From Olsenella porci (GTDB lineage Bacteria; Actinomycetota; Coriobacteriia; Coriobacteriales; Atopobiaceae): DNA of 64,000 nt. The notes under the pieces were generated by a model. It was not told the origin of the DNA, made no database searches, and saw nothing but the letters and a program-made list of their open reading frames with translations. The position numbers and the translations under genes are program-made. Shown here one piece after another: positions 7,212 to 15,466 of the stretch (position 1 is its first letter; each line of letters starts with the position of its first letter). The DNA lies in NCBI RefSeq assembly GCF_009695875.1, contig NZ_VUNC01000006.1, positions 93,938-157,937 on the forward strand. The letters are read 5' to 3'.

Positions 7212-9863
7212 ATGAGCACCGCTGACTTCAAGACCATGACCACGGCACAGATCCGCGAGGACTTCCTCACGTTCTTCGAGGGCAAGGGGTGCAAGCTCTA
7301 TCCGTCCTCATCCCTGGTTCCCGAGGACCCGTCGCTTCTCCTCGCCAACGCGGGCATGAACCAGTTCAAGGAGTACTACCAGGGCACCAAGACCATGCGC
7401 GAGATCGGCGCGTGCTCCTGCCAGAAGTGCCTGCGCACCAACGACATCGACAACATCGGCGACGCACGGCACCTCTCCTTCTTCGAGATGCTCGGCAACT
7501 TCTCGTTTGGCGGCTACACCAAGGCCGACGCGATCGCCTGGGCCTACGAGTTCATCACCTCTCCCGAGCACCTTGGCCTCCCCAAGGACCGCCTGTACAT
7601 GACCGTTTTCGAGAACGACGAGGAGGCCATTGAGCTCTGGCACGCCCAGGGCGTGGCGTACGACCACATCAGCCGCCTGGGCGAGGAGGACAACTTCTGG
7701 GCCGCCGGTCCCACCGGCCCCTGCGGTCCGTGCTCCGAGATCTACTTTGACCAGGGTCCTGAGTTCGAGGGCGAGAAGCCCGGCGACGACGGCGACCGCT
7801 ACCTGGAGTTCTGGAACCTCGTGTTCACCCAGTACGACCGCCAGGAGGACGGCTCGATGCCGGAGCTCCCGCACCGCAACATCGACACCGGCATGGGCCT
7901 GGAGCGCATTGCCGCGATCATGCAGCACCAGGGTTCCAACTACGAGGGCGACGTACTCCGCTCGCTCATCGGCGTGGGCGAGCGCCTTGCCGGCGTGACC
8001 TACAAGCAGGACCCGCGCACCGACAAGAGCCTCCGCATCCTCGCCGACCACAGCCGTGCGGTGACGTTCATGATTGGCGACGGCATCCTGCCCAGCAACG
8101 AGGGCCGCGGCTACGTGCTGCGCCGCCTGCTCCGTCGCGCCGTCTACCACGGTCGCCTGATGGGCATCAAGGGCCAGTTCCTCACCACCTACAGCCACGA
8201 GGTCATGCGCCTCATGGCCGACGTCTATCCCGAGCTCACCCAGAACAAGGCCCTGATCGACGGCATTATCAGCGCGGAGGAGGAGCGCTTTGGCGCCACG
8301 CTGGATGCCGGCGAGGCCATGCTGGCACGCGAGCTCGATGTGCTTGGCGAGGGCGAGCCCCTCTCCGGTGAGGTCGCCTTCAAGCTGCACGACACCTACG
8401 GGTTCCCCATCGACCTCACGCGCGAGATCTGCGCCAACGACGGCCACGGCGTCGACATGGACGCCTTCGACGCCGCTATGGAGGCCCAGAAGGAACGCGC
8501 CCGCGCGACGGCGAACCGCGACGCCTGGAGCACCTCCAACAACGTGTGGGCGTCCCTCTCCGACAGGCTCGCCGCCACCGAGTTCCTGGGCTACGACCTT
8601 GACTCCATTGACGGCTGCCGTGTGCTTGCCCTGGTGAGGGACGGCAACGAGGTGCAGGAGGCCGGCGTGGGCGAGAAGGTCGAGGTCGTCCTCGACAAGA
8701 CCACCTTCTATGGCGAGATGGGCGGCCAGGTGGGCGACACCGGCAAGCTCACGTCCGACAGCGCGAGCCTGGTGGTGGACGACGCGAAGCACCGCGAGGG
8801 CGGGCTCGTCTCGCATGAGTGCGAGGTCACCGCAGGTACCATTCGCGTCGGTGACACCGTGACCGCCGCGATCGACCACGGCCGCCGCGAGCTCATCCGT
8901 CGCAACCACACCGCGACCCACCTGCTCGACAGCGCCCTCAAGCGTGTGCTGGGCGACCACGTGAGCCAGGCCGGCTCCCTCGTCGCACCCGACCGCCTGC
9001 GCTTTGACTTCACTCACTTCGAGGCGCTGACCGCCGACCAGATCGAGCGCGTTGAGGGCATGGTCAACGCAGAGATCTTTGCCGCCGAGCCCATTGTCAC
9101 CAAGGTCATGGGACTCGAGGAGGCCAAGGCCTCCGGCGCGGTTGCGCTCTTTGGCGAGAAGTACGGAGACACCGTGCGCGTGGTCTCCACCGGTGACTCC
9201 GCAGAGCCCTTCTCCAGTGAGCTGTGTGGCGGTACCCATGCGCGCAACACCGCCGAGCTCGGCTTCTTCAAGATCGTCTCCGAGAGCTCCGTGGGCTCCA
9301 ACGCCCGCAGGCTCGAGGCCGTGACGTCCGCAGGCGCCATCGAGTACGTGGACGAGCGCCTGCAGACCCTTCAGGAGGCCTCGCAGGCCCTGAAGTGCCG
9401 CCCCTCCGAGCTCGTCGACCGCATCGCCTCCCTCGAGTCCGACCTGAGGGATGCCCGCAAGGCGCTCGAGGACGCTCGCTTTGGCTCCTCCAGCGACCAG
9501 ATCTCCGACGCCATCAAGGGTGCCGTGAGCCTGGACGGGTACTCCTGCGTGATCGCACGGCTTGACGGGCTTACCGGCAAGGAGATGCGCCAGGCGTGGG
9601 ACAGCGTCCGTGAGGGCGTCGGCGCTGACTCGGTTGCGTGCGTGCTTGCCTCGGCGACCCCCGACGGCAAGGTGGCCCTCATCGCGGCGGCGACCGACCC
9701 TGCCGTCGCCGCCGGGTTCAAGGCCGGTGACGTGGTGCGCGCGATCGCCCAGTACGTGGGTGGTCGCGGCGGTGGGCGTCCCAACATGGCGCAGGCCGGC
9801 GGTTCTGACGCCTCCGGGATCGACAGGGCGCTCCAGGCGGCCCGCGAGCTTCTCGGCGCCTAG
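7212..9863 (+). CDS. alaS: Alanyl-tRNA synthetase
   Basis: AlaRS charges tRNA-Ala with alanine. The 883-residue protein is full length. It shows the N-terminal class II catalytic core (ANAGMNQFKEYYQGT; ARHLSFFEMLGNFSFG), the tRNA-recognition region, the editing domain with HTATHLL (HxxxH metal site) and the Cys/His pair in SELCGGTHARNT, and a C-Ala domain ending GGRGGGRPNMAQAGG. The ATG at 7212 has AAGGAGAAGC before it; an in-frame ATG 78 nt earlier has no ribosome site. It begins an alaS-ruvX-mltG-yqeG run. No T-box is seen in the short leader. Confidence 0.97.
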   Translation: MSTADFKTMTTAQIREDFLTFFEGKGCKLYPSSSLVPEDPSLLLANAGMNQFKEYYQGTKTMREIGACSCQKCLRTNDIDNIGDARHLSFFEMLGNFSFGGYTKADAIAWAYEFITSPEHLGLPKDRLYMTVFENDEEAIELWHAQGVAYDHISRLGEEDNFWAAGPTGPCGPCSEIYFDQGPEFEGEKPGDDGDRYLEFWNLVFTQYDRQEDGSMPELPHRNIDTGMGLERIAAIMQHQGSNYEGDVLRSLIGVGERLAGVTYKQDPRTDKSLRILADHSRAVTFMIGDGILPSNEGRGYVLRRLLRRAVYHGRLMGIKGQFLTTYSHEVMRLMADVYPELTQNKALIDGIISAEEERFGATLDAGEAMLARELDVLGEGEPLSGEVAFKLHDTYGFPIDLTREICANDGHGVDMDAFDAAMEAQKERARATANRDAWSTSNNVWASLSDRLAATEFLGYDLDSIDGCRVLALVRDGNEVQEAGVGEKVEVVLDKTTFYGEMGGQVGDTGKLTSDSASLVVDDAKHREGGLVSHECEVTAGTIRVGDTVTAAIDHGRRELIRRNHTATHLLDSALKRVLGDHVSQAGSLVAPDRLRFDFTHFEALTADQIERVEGMVNAEIFAAEPIVTKVMGLEEAKASGAVALFGEKYGDTVRVVSTGDSAEPFSSELCGGTHARNTAELGFFKIVSESSVGSNARRLEAVTSAGAIEYVDERLQTLQEASQALKCRPSELVDRIASLESDLRDARKALEDARFGSSSDQISDAIKGAVSLDGYSCVIARLDGLTGKEMRQAWDSVREGVGADSVACVLASATPDGKVALIAAATDPAVAAGFKAGDVVRAIAQYVGGRGGGRPNMAQAGGSDASGIDRALQAARELLGA

Positions 9864-9867
9864 CCGC

Positions 9868-10284
9868 ATGCGTGCCCTCGCGCTCGACATCGGGGAGGTC
9901 AGGATCGGCATCGCCGCGAGCGACCTCTCCGGCACCGTCGCCTCGCCTGTGAAGGTTCTCCCCGCGCAGGAGGTGCTCTCGCACGCGCGGAGCTTCCGTC
10001 TCGTCCTCGAGGACTACGAGCCGGAGGTTCTGGTGTGTGGGCGGCCCATGACCCTCTCGGGTGAGGAGGGGCCGCAGGCGAAGAGGATTGAGGTTCAGGC
10101 CAAGAGCATCGCCGCAGCCTGCGGGCTTCCGCTGGAGTTTGCGGACGAGAGGCTCTCCTCTCAGGAAGCCAAGCGTATCCTTCGTGAGCAGGGATACAAC
10201 GAGCGGTCCATGCGCGGGAGGGTCGACATGGTTGCGGCCTCGCTCTTCCTCCAGGCGTGGCTCGACTCCAGGCGGAACGACTAG
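9868..10284 (+). CDS. ruvX: Putative pre-16S rRNA nuclease / RuvX (YqgF)
   Basis: RuvX/YqgF is an RNase H-fold nuclease implicated in 16S rRNA 5' maturation; it is often the neighbour of alaS and mltG, as here. The 138-residue product starts MRALALDIGEVRIGIAASD, with the catalytic Asp7 in the first strand. It also has VCGRPMTLSGEEG and the late motif FADERLSSQEA containing the second acidic site; VDMVAASLFLQ is at the end. Canonical LDxGxxRxG has Glu for the usual Thr/Lys at one position, a mild variation. It begins 4 nt after alaS. Confidence 0.92.
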   Translation: MRALALDIGEVRIGIAASDLSGTVASPVKVLPAQEVLSHARSFRLVLEDYEPEVLVCGRPMTLSGEEGPQAKRIEVQAKSIAAACGLPLEFADERLSSQEAKRILREQGYNERSMRGRVDMVAASLFLQAWLDSRRND

Positions 10285-10295
10285 TTAGGTTTCAC

Positions 10296-11576
10296 ATGGC
10301 AGACAACGCACGCAGGCAAGGTTCCCACTTCTCCGGTCAGGCGCAGCCTCGGCGGGGGAGCGAGCCCTTCCGACGGGAGCGTCCCCGTCCGACATCGTCG
10401 GGGCGCACCTCGGTGCGGGGCGAAGCGCAGGGACAGCCTAAGCGCGCTCGCTACCAGGGCAGGGTCTCGGAGCGCACGGCTCGCGCGACCCAGAGCGCCC
10501 ACCACAGGACGCCGGGCGAGAGCCACGAGCGCCGCACCCGCCACCGCTGGGTGGGGGTGGTGCTCGTGGTTGTCGCGCTCGTGGCCGTGGGTGGGGTAGG
10601 GCTTCTCGCCTACCGTCACTTCTTCGGCTCCCGCCAGGATGACACGCAGCAGGTGCAGAGCGGTCAGCAGGTTTCGGTGACCATCCCCGAGGGCTCGGAC
10701 GCGTCGAGCATCGCCAAGATCTTGATGGACGCCGGCGTCATCTCCGACTCCTCCGCGTTCTTCAAGGAGGTGCAGTCGCAGCAGGCCGAGTCGAGCATGA
10801 AGAGCGGCTCGTACGACCTCATGACCGGCGCCAACCTCTCGGAGCTCGTACGCCAGCTCGTCGCCGGCCCCAACTCCACCTCCAAGCGGATCACGCTTGC
10901 CGAGGGGCTCACGGTTACTCAGACCGCGTCAAAGGTCGAGGGCACCCTGGGCATCTCGTCCGACGACTTCACCAACCAGGCCAAGGCGTCCAACTACGTG
11001 GGCGACTATGCCTTCCTCTCCGGGGCGGGTAACGACTCTCTTGAGGGTTTCCTCTACGGGAGCACCTACGACTTTGGCGACACCGAAATTTCCGCCGATG
11101 CCGTGATTCGGGCCATGCTCGACCAGTATCAGGCGAACGTGGCGTCGCTTGACTTCGCCACCGCCGAGGCGAGCATCAAGGAGAAGTATGGGGTCACGGT
11201 GAGCGACTACGACATCCTCACCATCGCCTCGATCATCGAGAGGGAGGCGCTCACCGACGACGACCGCGCCAAGATCGCCTCGGTGCTGTACAACCGCCTC
11301 AAGGCGGGGATGGCGCTCCAGAGCGACGCAACCATGGGATATGTGACGGGCGGCTCCGTCACGGCGGACGACCTCAAGACCGAGAGCCCCTACAACACCT
11401 ACCTCAACAAGGGGCTGCCGCCCACGCCCATCTGTAGCCCCAGCCTCGCCTCGATTAAGGCGGCTCTCGCGCCGGCGGACACCAACTACTACTACTTCTG
11501 GATCACCGAGAGCGAGCACGTGTTCTCCGAGACGTACGAGGAGCACCAGAAGGCCATCGCCAATGCGACGCAGTAG
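10296..11576 (+). CDS. mltG: Endolytic murein transglycosylase MltG (YceG-like)
   Basis: MltG cuts nascent glycan strands at the membrane. The 426-residue protein has a long basic cytoplasmic N-terminus (about 1-85), one transmembrane helix (about 86-108), a LysM-like stretch (VSVTIPEGSDASSIAKIL), then the catalytic YceG domain. The catalytic Glu lies in IASIIEREA, followed by ASVLYNRLKAGMALQSDATMGY and NTYLNKGLPPTPICSP. It overlaps the next gene by 14 nt. The start ATG at 10296 follows the ruvX stop by 11 nt. Confidence 0.93.
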   Translation: MADNARRQGSHFSGQAQPRRGSEPFRRERPRPTSSGRTSVRGEAQGQPKRARYQGRVSERTARATQSAHHRTPGESHERRTRHRWVGVVLVVVALVAVGGVGLLAYRHFFGSRQDDTQQVQSGQQVSVTIPEGSDASSIAKILMDAGVISDSSAFFKEVQSQQAESSMKSGSYDLMTGANLSELVRQLVAGPNSTSKRITLAEGLTVTQTASKVEGTLGISSDDFTNQAKASNYVGDYAFLSGAGNDSLEGFLYGSTYDFGDTEISADAVIRAMLDQYQANVASLDFATAEASIKEKYGVTVSDYDILTIASIIEREALTDDDRAKIASVLYNRLKAGMALQSDATMGYVTGGSVTADDLKTESPYNTYLNKGLPPTPICSPSLASIKAALAPADTNYYYFWITESEHVFSETYEEHQKAIANATQ

Positions 11577-12108
11577 GCGGCTTACCCCGAGGGGCCTCCT
11601 CTCGGCGGACCGCTACGTTGCGTCCGTCGACCTCATCGACGTGGGGTGGCTCCTCGACGAGGGGGTACGCTGCGTCCTCCTCGACCGCGATAACACCTGC
11701 GTACCGCGCGACAGCTGGGTCACCCCTCCCGCCATCCTGGAGTGGCTCGATCGGGTGCACGCCGCGGGCATCTCCACCTGTCTGGTCTCCAACAACTTCC
11801 ACGGCTCGGACGTCGAGCGCTCTGCGAGGGCGCTGGGCAGCGACGCGGTCCATCACGCCATGAAGCCCCTGCCGTTCGCCGTGTGGGCGGCGCTCAGGAG
11901 GGAGGGCGCGACCCCGGAGGAGGCGGTTCTCGTGGGAGACCAGCTCTACACCGATATGGCGGCAGGTAACCTCGCCGGGGTCAGGACTATCCTCGTGAGG
12001 CCGCAGTCCACCCGGGACCTGTGGTACACGCTCATACTCAGGCGCTTTGAACGACTGGTGCTGGGCGACCGCCACTTCGAGGGCGAGGGTCGTCCGGACC
12101 AGCGCTGA
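11563..12108 (+). CDS. YqeG-family HAD phosphatase
   Basis: This 181-residue HAD IIIA protein has motif I LLDRDNTCV (Asp-x-Asp), motif II LVSNN, and a terminal GDQLYTDMAAGN matching HAD motif IV. YqeG proteins are close to phosphatidylglycerophosphatase GEP4, so a lipid phosphatase role is possible but unproven. The start codon lies inside the end of mltG, so translation is coupled. Confidence 0.87.
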   Translation: MRRSRRLTPRGLLSADRYVASVDLIDVGWLLDEGVRCVLLDRDNTCVPRDSWVTPPAILEWLDRVHAAGISTCLVSNNFHGSDVERSARALGSDAVHHAMKPLPFAVWAALRREGATPEEAVLVGDQLYTDMAAGNLAGVRTILVRPQSTRDLWYTLILRRFERLVLGDRHFEGEGRPDQR

Positions 12109-12173
12109 GTCCCTCGATCTCCCGCGACCGTCCCGGCCCATCCGCGTGCCCCGGTGGGAAGCGCGTCGCCAGA

Positions 12174-12182
12174 TGCTAGAAT
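12174..12182 (+). promoter_or_regulatory. Extended -10 promoter element of the aroK pair
   Basis: TGCTAGAAT reads as an extended -10 (TG-n-TAGAAT), about 38 nt before the aroK ATG. Confidence 0.45.
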
Positions 12183-12219
12183 CGTCTGCGGCAAAGTCGG
12201 CTGACTTCGTTGGGACGCA

Positions 12220-12777
12220 ATGGCGCAGTGCGGACAGGGCGAGAGGGGCTATGTGGTGCACCAGGGGTGCGACCACATCTTCTTCGTGGGCTTCCACGGC
12301 GCCGGCAAGTCCACGCTCGCCCGCAACCTGGGCTGCCTCTTCCATCGCGACTACGTGGACACCGACCGCCTCGTGGAGCGCATGGCGGGCAAGAGCGTGT
12401 GCGCAGTCTTCGCCGAGGAGGGCGCCCCTGCCCTGCGCGCTCGGGAGGCGGCGGCCCTGAGGTGCCTCGCCGGACGCAAGTCGCTGCTCGTGAGCTGCGG
12501 CGGTGGGATCGTCGAGGGCGGGGAGAGCTGCCGGCTGATGCACGCCATGGGCACGGTGGTGTACCTGGACGGCTCCTTCGAGGACTCGCTCAGACAGATC
12601 CAACACCCCGAGATCCGCCCCGACTTCGCGACGTTGGAAGGCGCGCGCCGCTTGTACCGGCTTCGCCGGCCGCTCTACGAACGCGAGGCCGACCTCGTGC
12701 TCAACATCAGGAACAAGACGTTCGAGCAGGTGTGCTCCGAGGCGGGCCAGCTGCTCTGGGAGAAGGGCCTACTATGA
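12220..12777 (+). CDS. aroK: Shikimate kinase
   Basis: AroK phosphorylates shikimate using ATP. The 185-residue protein has P-loop GFHGAGKST (24-32), the substrate-binding DTD (47-49), CGGGIV (93-98), and the lid region RRLYRLRRPLYEREA. ATG 12220 has a weak ribosome site. GTG codons at 12253/12256 sit behind GAGAGGGG, so the true protein may start about 12 residues later. The last four bases overlap the following AroB-like gene (ATGA), indicating coupled expression. Confidence 0.9.
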   Translation: MAQCGQGERGYVVHQGCDHIFFVGFHGAGKSTLARNLGCLFHRDYVDTDRLVERMAGKSVCAVFAEEGAPALRAREAAALRCLAGRKSLLVSCGGGIVEGGESCRLMHAMGTVVYLDGSFEDSLRQIQHPEIRPDFATLEGARRLYRLRRPLYEREADLVLNIRNKTFEQVCSEAGQLLWEKGLL

Positions 12778-13907
12778 GCGAAGAGAAGAGCCAGGTCGTG
12801 AGGCAGTGGGTGTCCATGCCCGGCGGCTCGTGCGACGTGCGCATTGGGGCCGGCCTCGTGGAGGGGCTGGGGTCGCTCCTCCGCTCTGCGGTCGGGACCC
12901 CGCATGCCTGCGCGCTCGTGACCGCGGAGGGGGGAGACGCCCGCCTTGAGGAGAGGCTCAGAAGGCAGCTCACCGACGGGGGCTTCGCCGTGAGTCAGAT
13001 CCACGTGCCCTCCGGGCGTGGCGCGCGCGACTGGGATGCCCTTGGATCTCTCCTCAAGAGCCTTGGCGAGGCTGGGGTTACCTGCGACGACCTGTTGCTG
13101 GTCGCTGGTGATGTCGACATGCTCTCGCTGGGGAGCTCGGCAGCCTCCTGCTGGTGCGGGGGAGTGCCGTTGGCGGGGCTTCCCCTTGACCTCGACGCGA
13201 TGGTCGAGTCCCCCTGCTCCCCGCGGTCCATTGCCGTGGGCGGGAGGGATCGCATGGTCTCGCTCAGGCCGAGCATGCGCTACCTGCTGTGCGACCCGGA
13301 GGAGATGGACCTCGACCTGGGATCCGAGCCTTCCCTGCTCGCCCGTGCGATCTTCGCCGCCTCGGCGGTCGCCGAGTCTGACAAGGCGTTTGAGGAGCTG
13401 TGGGACGGTACGCCGCAGTACATGGGCGGCGGTGAGGGCGCTGGTGACGCGATTCTCGCCCAGGCGCTGGCGTCGCTCAAGACGCGTGGATACATGGTGT
13501 CGTCGACCTCGTTGGCAACGCGTCAGTCATCGACCTATGCCTTCGACTTCGCATGGGCGATGTCCGCGGAGCTGCCCGACGTCCCGCTCTCCACGCTCGT
13601 GGCGGAGGGCATGCGCTTTGCCGGTCGCCTCTCGGTGGCACAGGAGAAGATCTCGGTCGACGACATGCTTGCCCAGGATGAGCTCCTGGAGCGCCTGGGG
13701 CTCCCGTACCTCTCCTGCAGGATGGAGCCGGCGCGCATGGTGGAGGCGCTGAGAAGGGAGCGGTTCCAGAGGAGCGGCAGGTTCCTCCTCGCCATCCCCC
13801 AGAAGCTGGGGCGCGTGAGGCTGTCGTCGGTCGACGACGACCTGCTGCTGGAGCACGTCACCGCCTGGTGCCAGACGCACGCGCCGCAGGAGGGCGCCGA
13901 AGCCTGA
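12774..13907 (+). CDS. 3-dehydroquinate synthase-like protein lacking catalytic residues
   Basis: Its length (377 aa), its position directly after aroK and its overall pattern match AroB. GDVDMLSLGSSAASCW aligns with the AroB NAD-site stretch, LAGLPLDLDAMVES with the PTTLLAQVDSS stretch, and FLLAIPQKLGRVR with the AroB C-terminus. The catalytic features are gone. GGKT is replaced by SPRSIA, the metal-binding Glu and Lys of the AEVIKYG segment become ARAIFAAS, and the GHTFGHA and HGEAV histidine motifs are not present. It is intact and well coded, so it looks like a maintained pseudoenzyme rather than a decaying gene. Function is unknown; a structural or regulatory role with AroK is speculation. 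Confidence 0.65.
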   Translation: MSEEKSQVVRQWVSMPGGSCDVRIGAGLVEGLGSLLRSAVGTPHACALVTAEGGDARLEERLRRQLTDGGFAVSQIHVPSGRGARDWDALGSLLKSLGEAGVTCDDLLLVAGDVDMLSLGSSAASCWCGGVPLAGLPLDLDAMVESPCSPRSIAVGGRDRMVSLRPSMRYLLCDPEEMDLDLGSEPSLLARAIFAASAVAESDKAFEELWDGTPQYMGGGEGAGDAILAQALASLKTRGYMVSSTSLATRQSSTYAFDFAWAMSAELPDVPLSTLVAEGMRFAGRLSVAQEKISVDDMLAQDELLERLGLPYLSCRMEPARMVEALRRERFQRSGRFLLAIPQKLGRVRLSSVDDDLLLEHVTAWCQTHAPQEGAEA

Positions 13908-13953
13908 GGCCACCGGCAACGGAATTATTGGTAACACGTCATTGGGAGGAACT

Positions 13954-15078
13954 ATGGCAGAAGCACAGGCATGCGCGGGCAGAGTCGCCCGCTTCCGCGA
14001 TCTCATGGCCCGCATGGGTTACGACGCGGCCATCGTGAGGAACAACGCGGACCTGAGGTGGCTCACGGGGTCTGCGAGGACTTTCGACGACGAGGTGGCA
14101 CATACGGCGTTCGTCACGGCGGATGGCCTCTGGCTGCACACCGATTCTCGCTATTACGGAATCTTCCTCGATCGCATGGGGAGTGATACGCCCTGGCAGA
14201 TCGACGAGGACGTGATTGACCCCGCCCAGTGGGCGGCGGATCACACCCGCGACTCCCGCTCCAGGGTCGTCGCAGTCGAGGACACCTGTGACCTCGCGTT
14301 CTTTGACGCCTTTGGGGCTGCGTGCCGTGCCGACGGCGTCGAGTGCCTGACCCCTCGCATGCACGGGTTCATTGCCGACCTCCGCATGGTCAAGGACGAC
14401 GAGGAGCTCTCGCTGCTCCAGAGGGCGCAGGACATCACCGACGACGCGTTCCGCCACATCGTCGAGTACATCAAGCCCGGTCTCACCGAGCAGGAGGTGC
14501 GCGCGGAGCTGGACAACTACATGCTCACGCACGGGGCGGACAACGTCTCGTTCGAGACGATCATCGCCGCCGGCCCCAACGGCGCCAACCCGCATGCTCG
14601 CCCAAGTGAGTACGTGCTGCGCGAGGGCGACATGGTCGTGATGGACTACGGCGCCCTGTACCACGACTACCACGCCGACATGACCCGCACGGTGTGCGTG
14701 GGCAAGGCGGGGGAGGAGCAGCGCCGCGTCTACGACGTCGTGCGCAGGACCAACGAGGAGTGCCAGGCTGCCGCGCACGGTGGCGTCAACGGCCTCGACA
14801 TGCAGAACCTCGCGGTCAAGATCATCTCCGACGCCGGGTATGGCGAGTACTTCGGCCACGGGCTGGGGCATGGCGTGGGACTCCAGATCCACGAGAACCC
14901 CGGCTTCAGCAGGCACTACGACCGCGTGGTCCCTTCTGGCTCCATCGTCACCATCGAGCCGGGCATCTATCTTCCCGGCAAGTTTGGCGTGCGTGTCGAG
15001 GACTGCGGCGTGGTGGCGGATGACGGTTACCATCCCTTCTCCAAGATCCCGCATGACCTGGTCGAGATTCCCTGCTAG
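13954..15078 (+). CDS. M24-family aminopeptidase (Xaa-Pro type)
   Basis: The 374-residue protein has an N-terminal creatinase-like domain (1-125) and a pita-bread catalytic domain. Metal ligands are visible: Asp in VVMDYGALY, Asp in HADMTRT, His in GHGLGHGVG, Glu in TIEPGIY and Glu in VRVEDCG. It should remove N-terminal residues preceding proline. The ATG at 13954 has GGGAGGA at good spacing; the in-frame TTG at 13942 is less likely. A hairpin resembling a terminator follows. Confidence 0.88.
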   Translation: MAEAQACAGRVARFRDLMARMGYDAAIVRNNADLRWLTGSARTFDDEVAHTAFVTADGLWLHTDSRYYGIFLDRMGSDTPWQIDEDVIDPAQWAADHTRDSRSRVVAVEDTCDLAFFDAFGAACRADGVECLTPRMHGFIADLRMVKDDEELSLLQRAQDITDDAFRHIVEYIKPGLTEQEVRAELDNYMLTHGADNVSFETIIAAGPNGANPHARPSEYVLREGDMVVMDYGALYHDYHADMTRTVCVGKAGEEQRRVYDVVRRTNEECQAAAHGGVNGLDMQNLAVKIISDAGYGEYFGHGLGHGVGLQIHENPGFSRHYDRVVPSGSIVTIEPGIYLPGKFGVRVEDCGVVADDGYHPFSKIPHDLVEIPC

Positions 15079-15120
15079 CCGGAGGCTGGCGCGTCTCTCC
15101 CCTCAATCGGTCGCTAAACG

Positions 15121-15154
15121 AGGCCTCCGTCACTGTCAAGTGTCGGGGGCCTTT
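15121..15154 (+). terminator. Possible terminator after the M24 peptidase
   Basis: AGGCCTCCG (15121-15129) pairs with CGGGGGCCT (15144-15152) with one wobble, followed by only a short T-run. Confidence 0.45.
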
Positions 15155-15281
15155 CCGTCCGTCGGGAGTGGGATGAAATGCCGAAGGCAAGAGCGTATGA
15201 CGTGCAAGATGCGCTTGACACTGCGTGAGGGTCAAGCCAATGAGTGGGGGGAGAGATACCGCTTACGGTTAAAACGCGACC

Positions 15282-15312
15282 GTTCAAACCGAAAGCTCCC
15301 ACATGTTTGAAC
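15282..15312. promoter_or_regulatory. Inverted-repeat operator candidate upstream of the PTS operon
   Basis: GTTCAAAC (15282-15289) and GTTTGAAC (15305-15312) form a perfect 8-bp inverted repeat separated by 15 nt, 23 bp centre to centre (about two helical turns). It lies 40-70 bp upstream of the predicted -10 box, fitting an activator or a repressor acting upstream. Confidence 0.45.
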
Positions 15313-15351
15313 AATTTTACGCGCGTTCGCCCAAATCCTGAAAACGCTCGC

Positions 15352-15357
15352 TATACT
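15352..15357 (+). promoter_or_regulatory. -10 box of the mannose-type PTS operon
   Basis: TATACT about 110 nt before the IIAB start; -35 element not clear. No -24/-12 (sigma-54) motif was noticed. Confidence 0.45.
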
Positions 15358-15466
15358 AGCTTTTGTGGATGAAAGGTGAAGGACTTGTTCAAGTACTGTG
15401 AATGAGTCTGATGCCTCCTCTGCGTGTCCTAACGGTGCAAGGGAAGCAAAGTAAGGAGGAAGTTGG

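Larger units (their letters stand above)
15079..15466. other. Leader and promoter region of the PTS operon
   Basis: No gene is seen in these 388 nt. They hold the terminator above, a GTTCAAAC/GTTTGAAC inverted repeat, a TATACT -10 box at 15352-15357, and a leader of about 100 nt ending in AAGGAGGA before the IIAB start. Confidence 0.6.

Noticed and set aside
7308..9935. 875-residue minus-strand frame opposite alaS
   Set aside because: It is a mirror of a strongly coded gene in GC-rich DNA; no domain is recognisable.
12774..13907. Annotating this gene as functional aroB
   Set aside because: Position and length fit, but the residues required for zinc binding and catalysis are not present.
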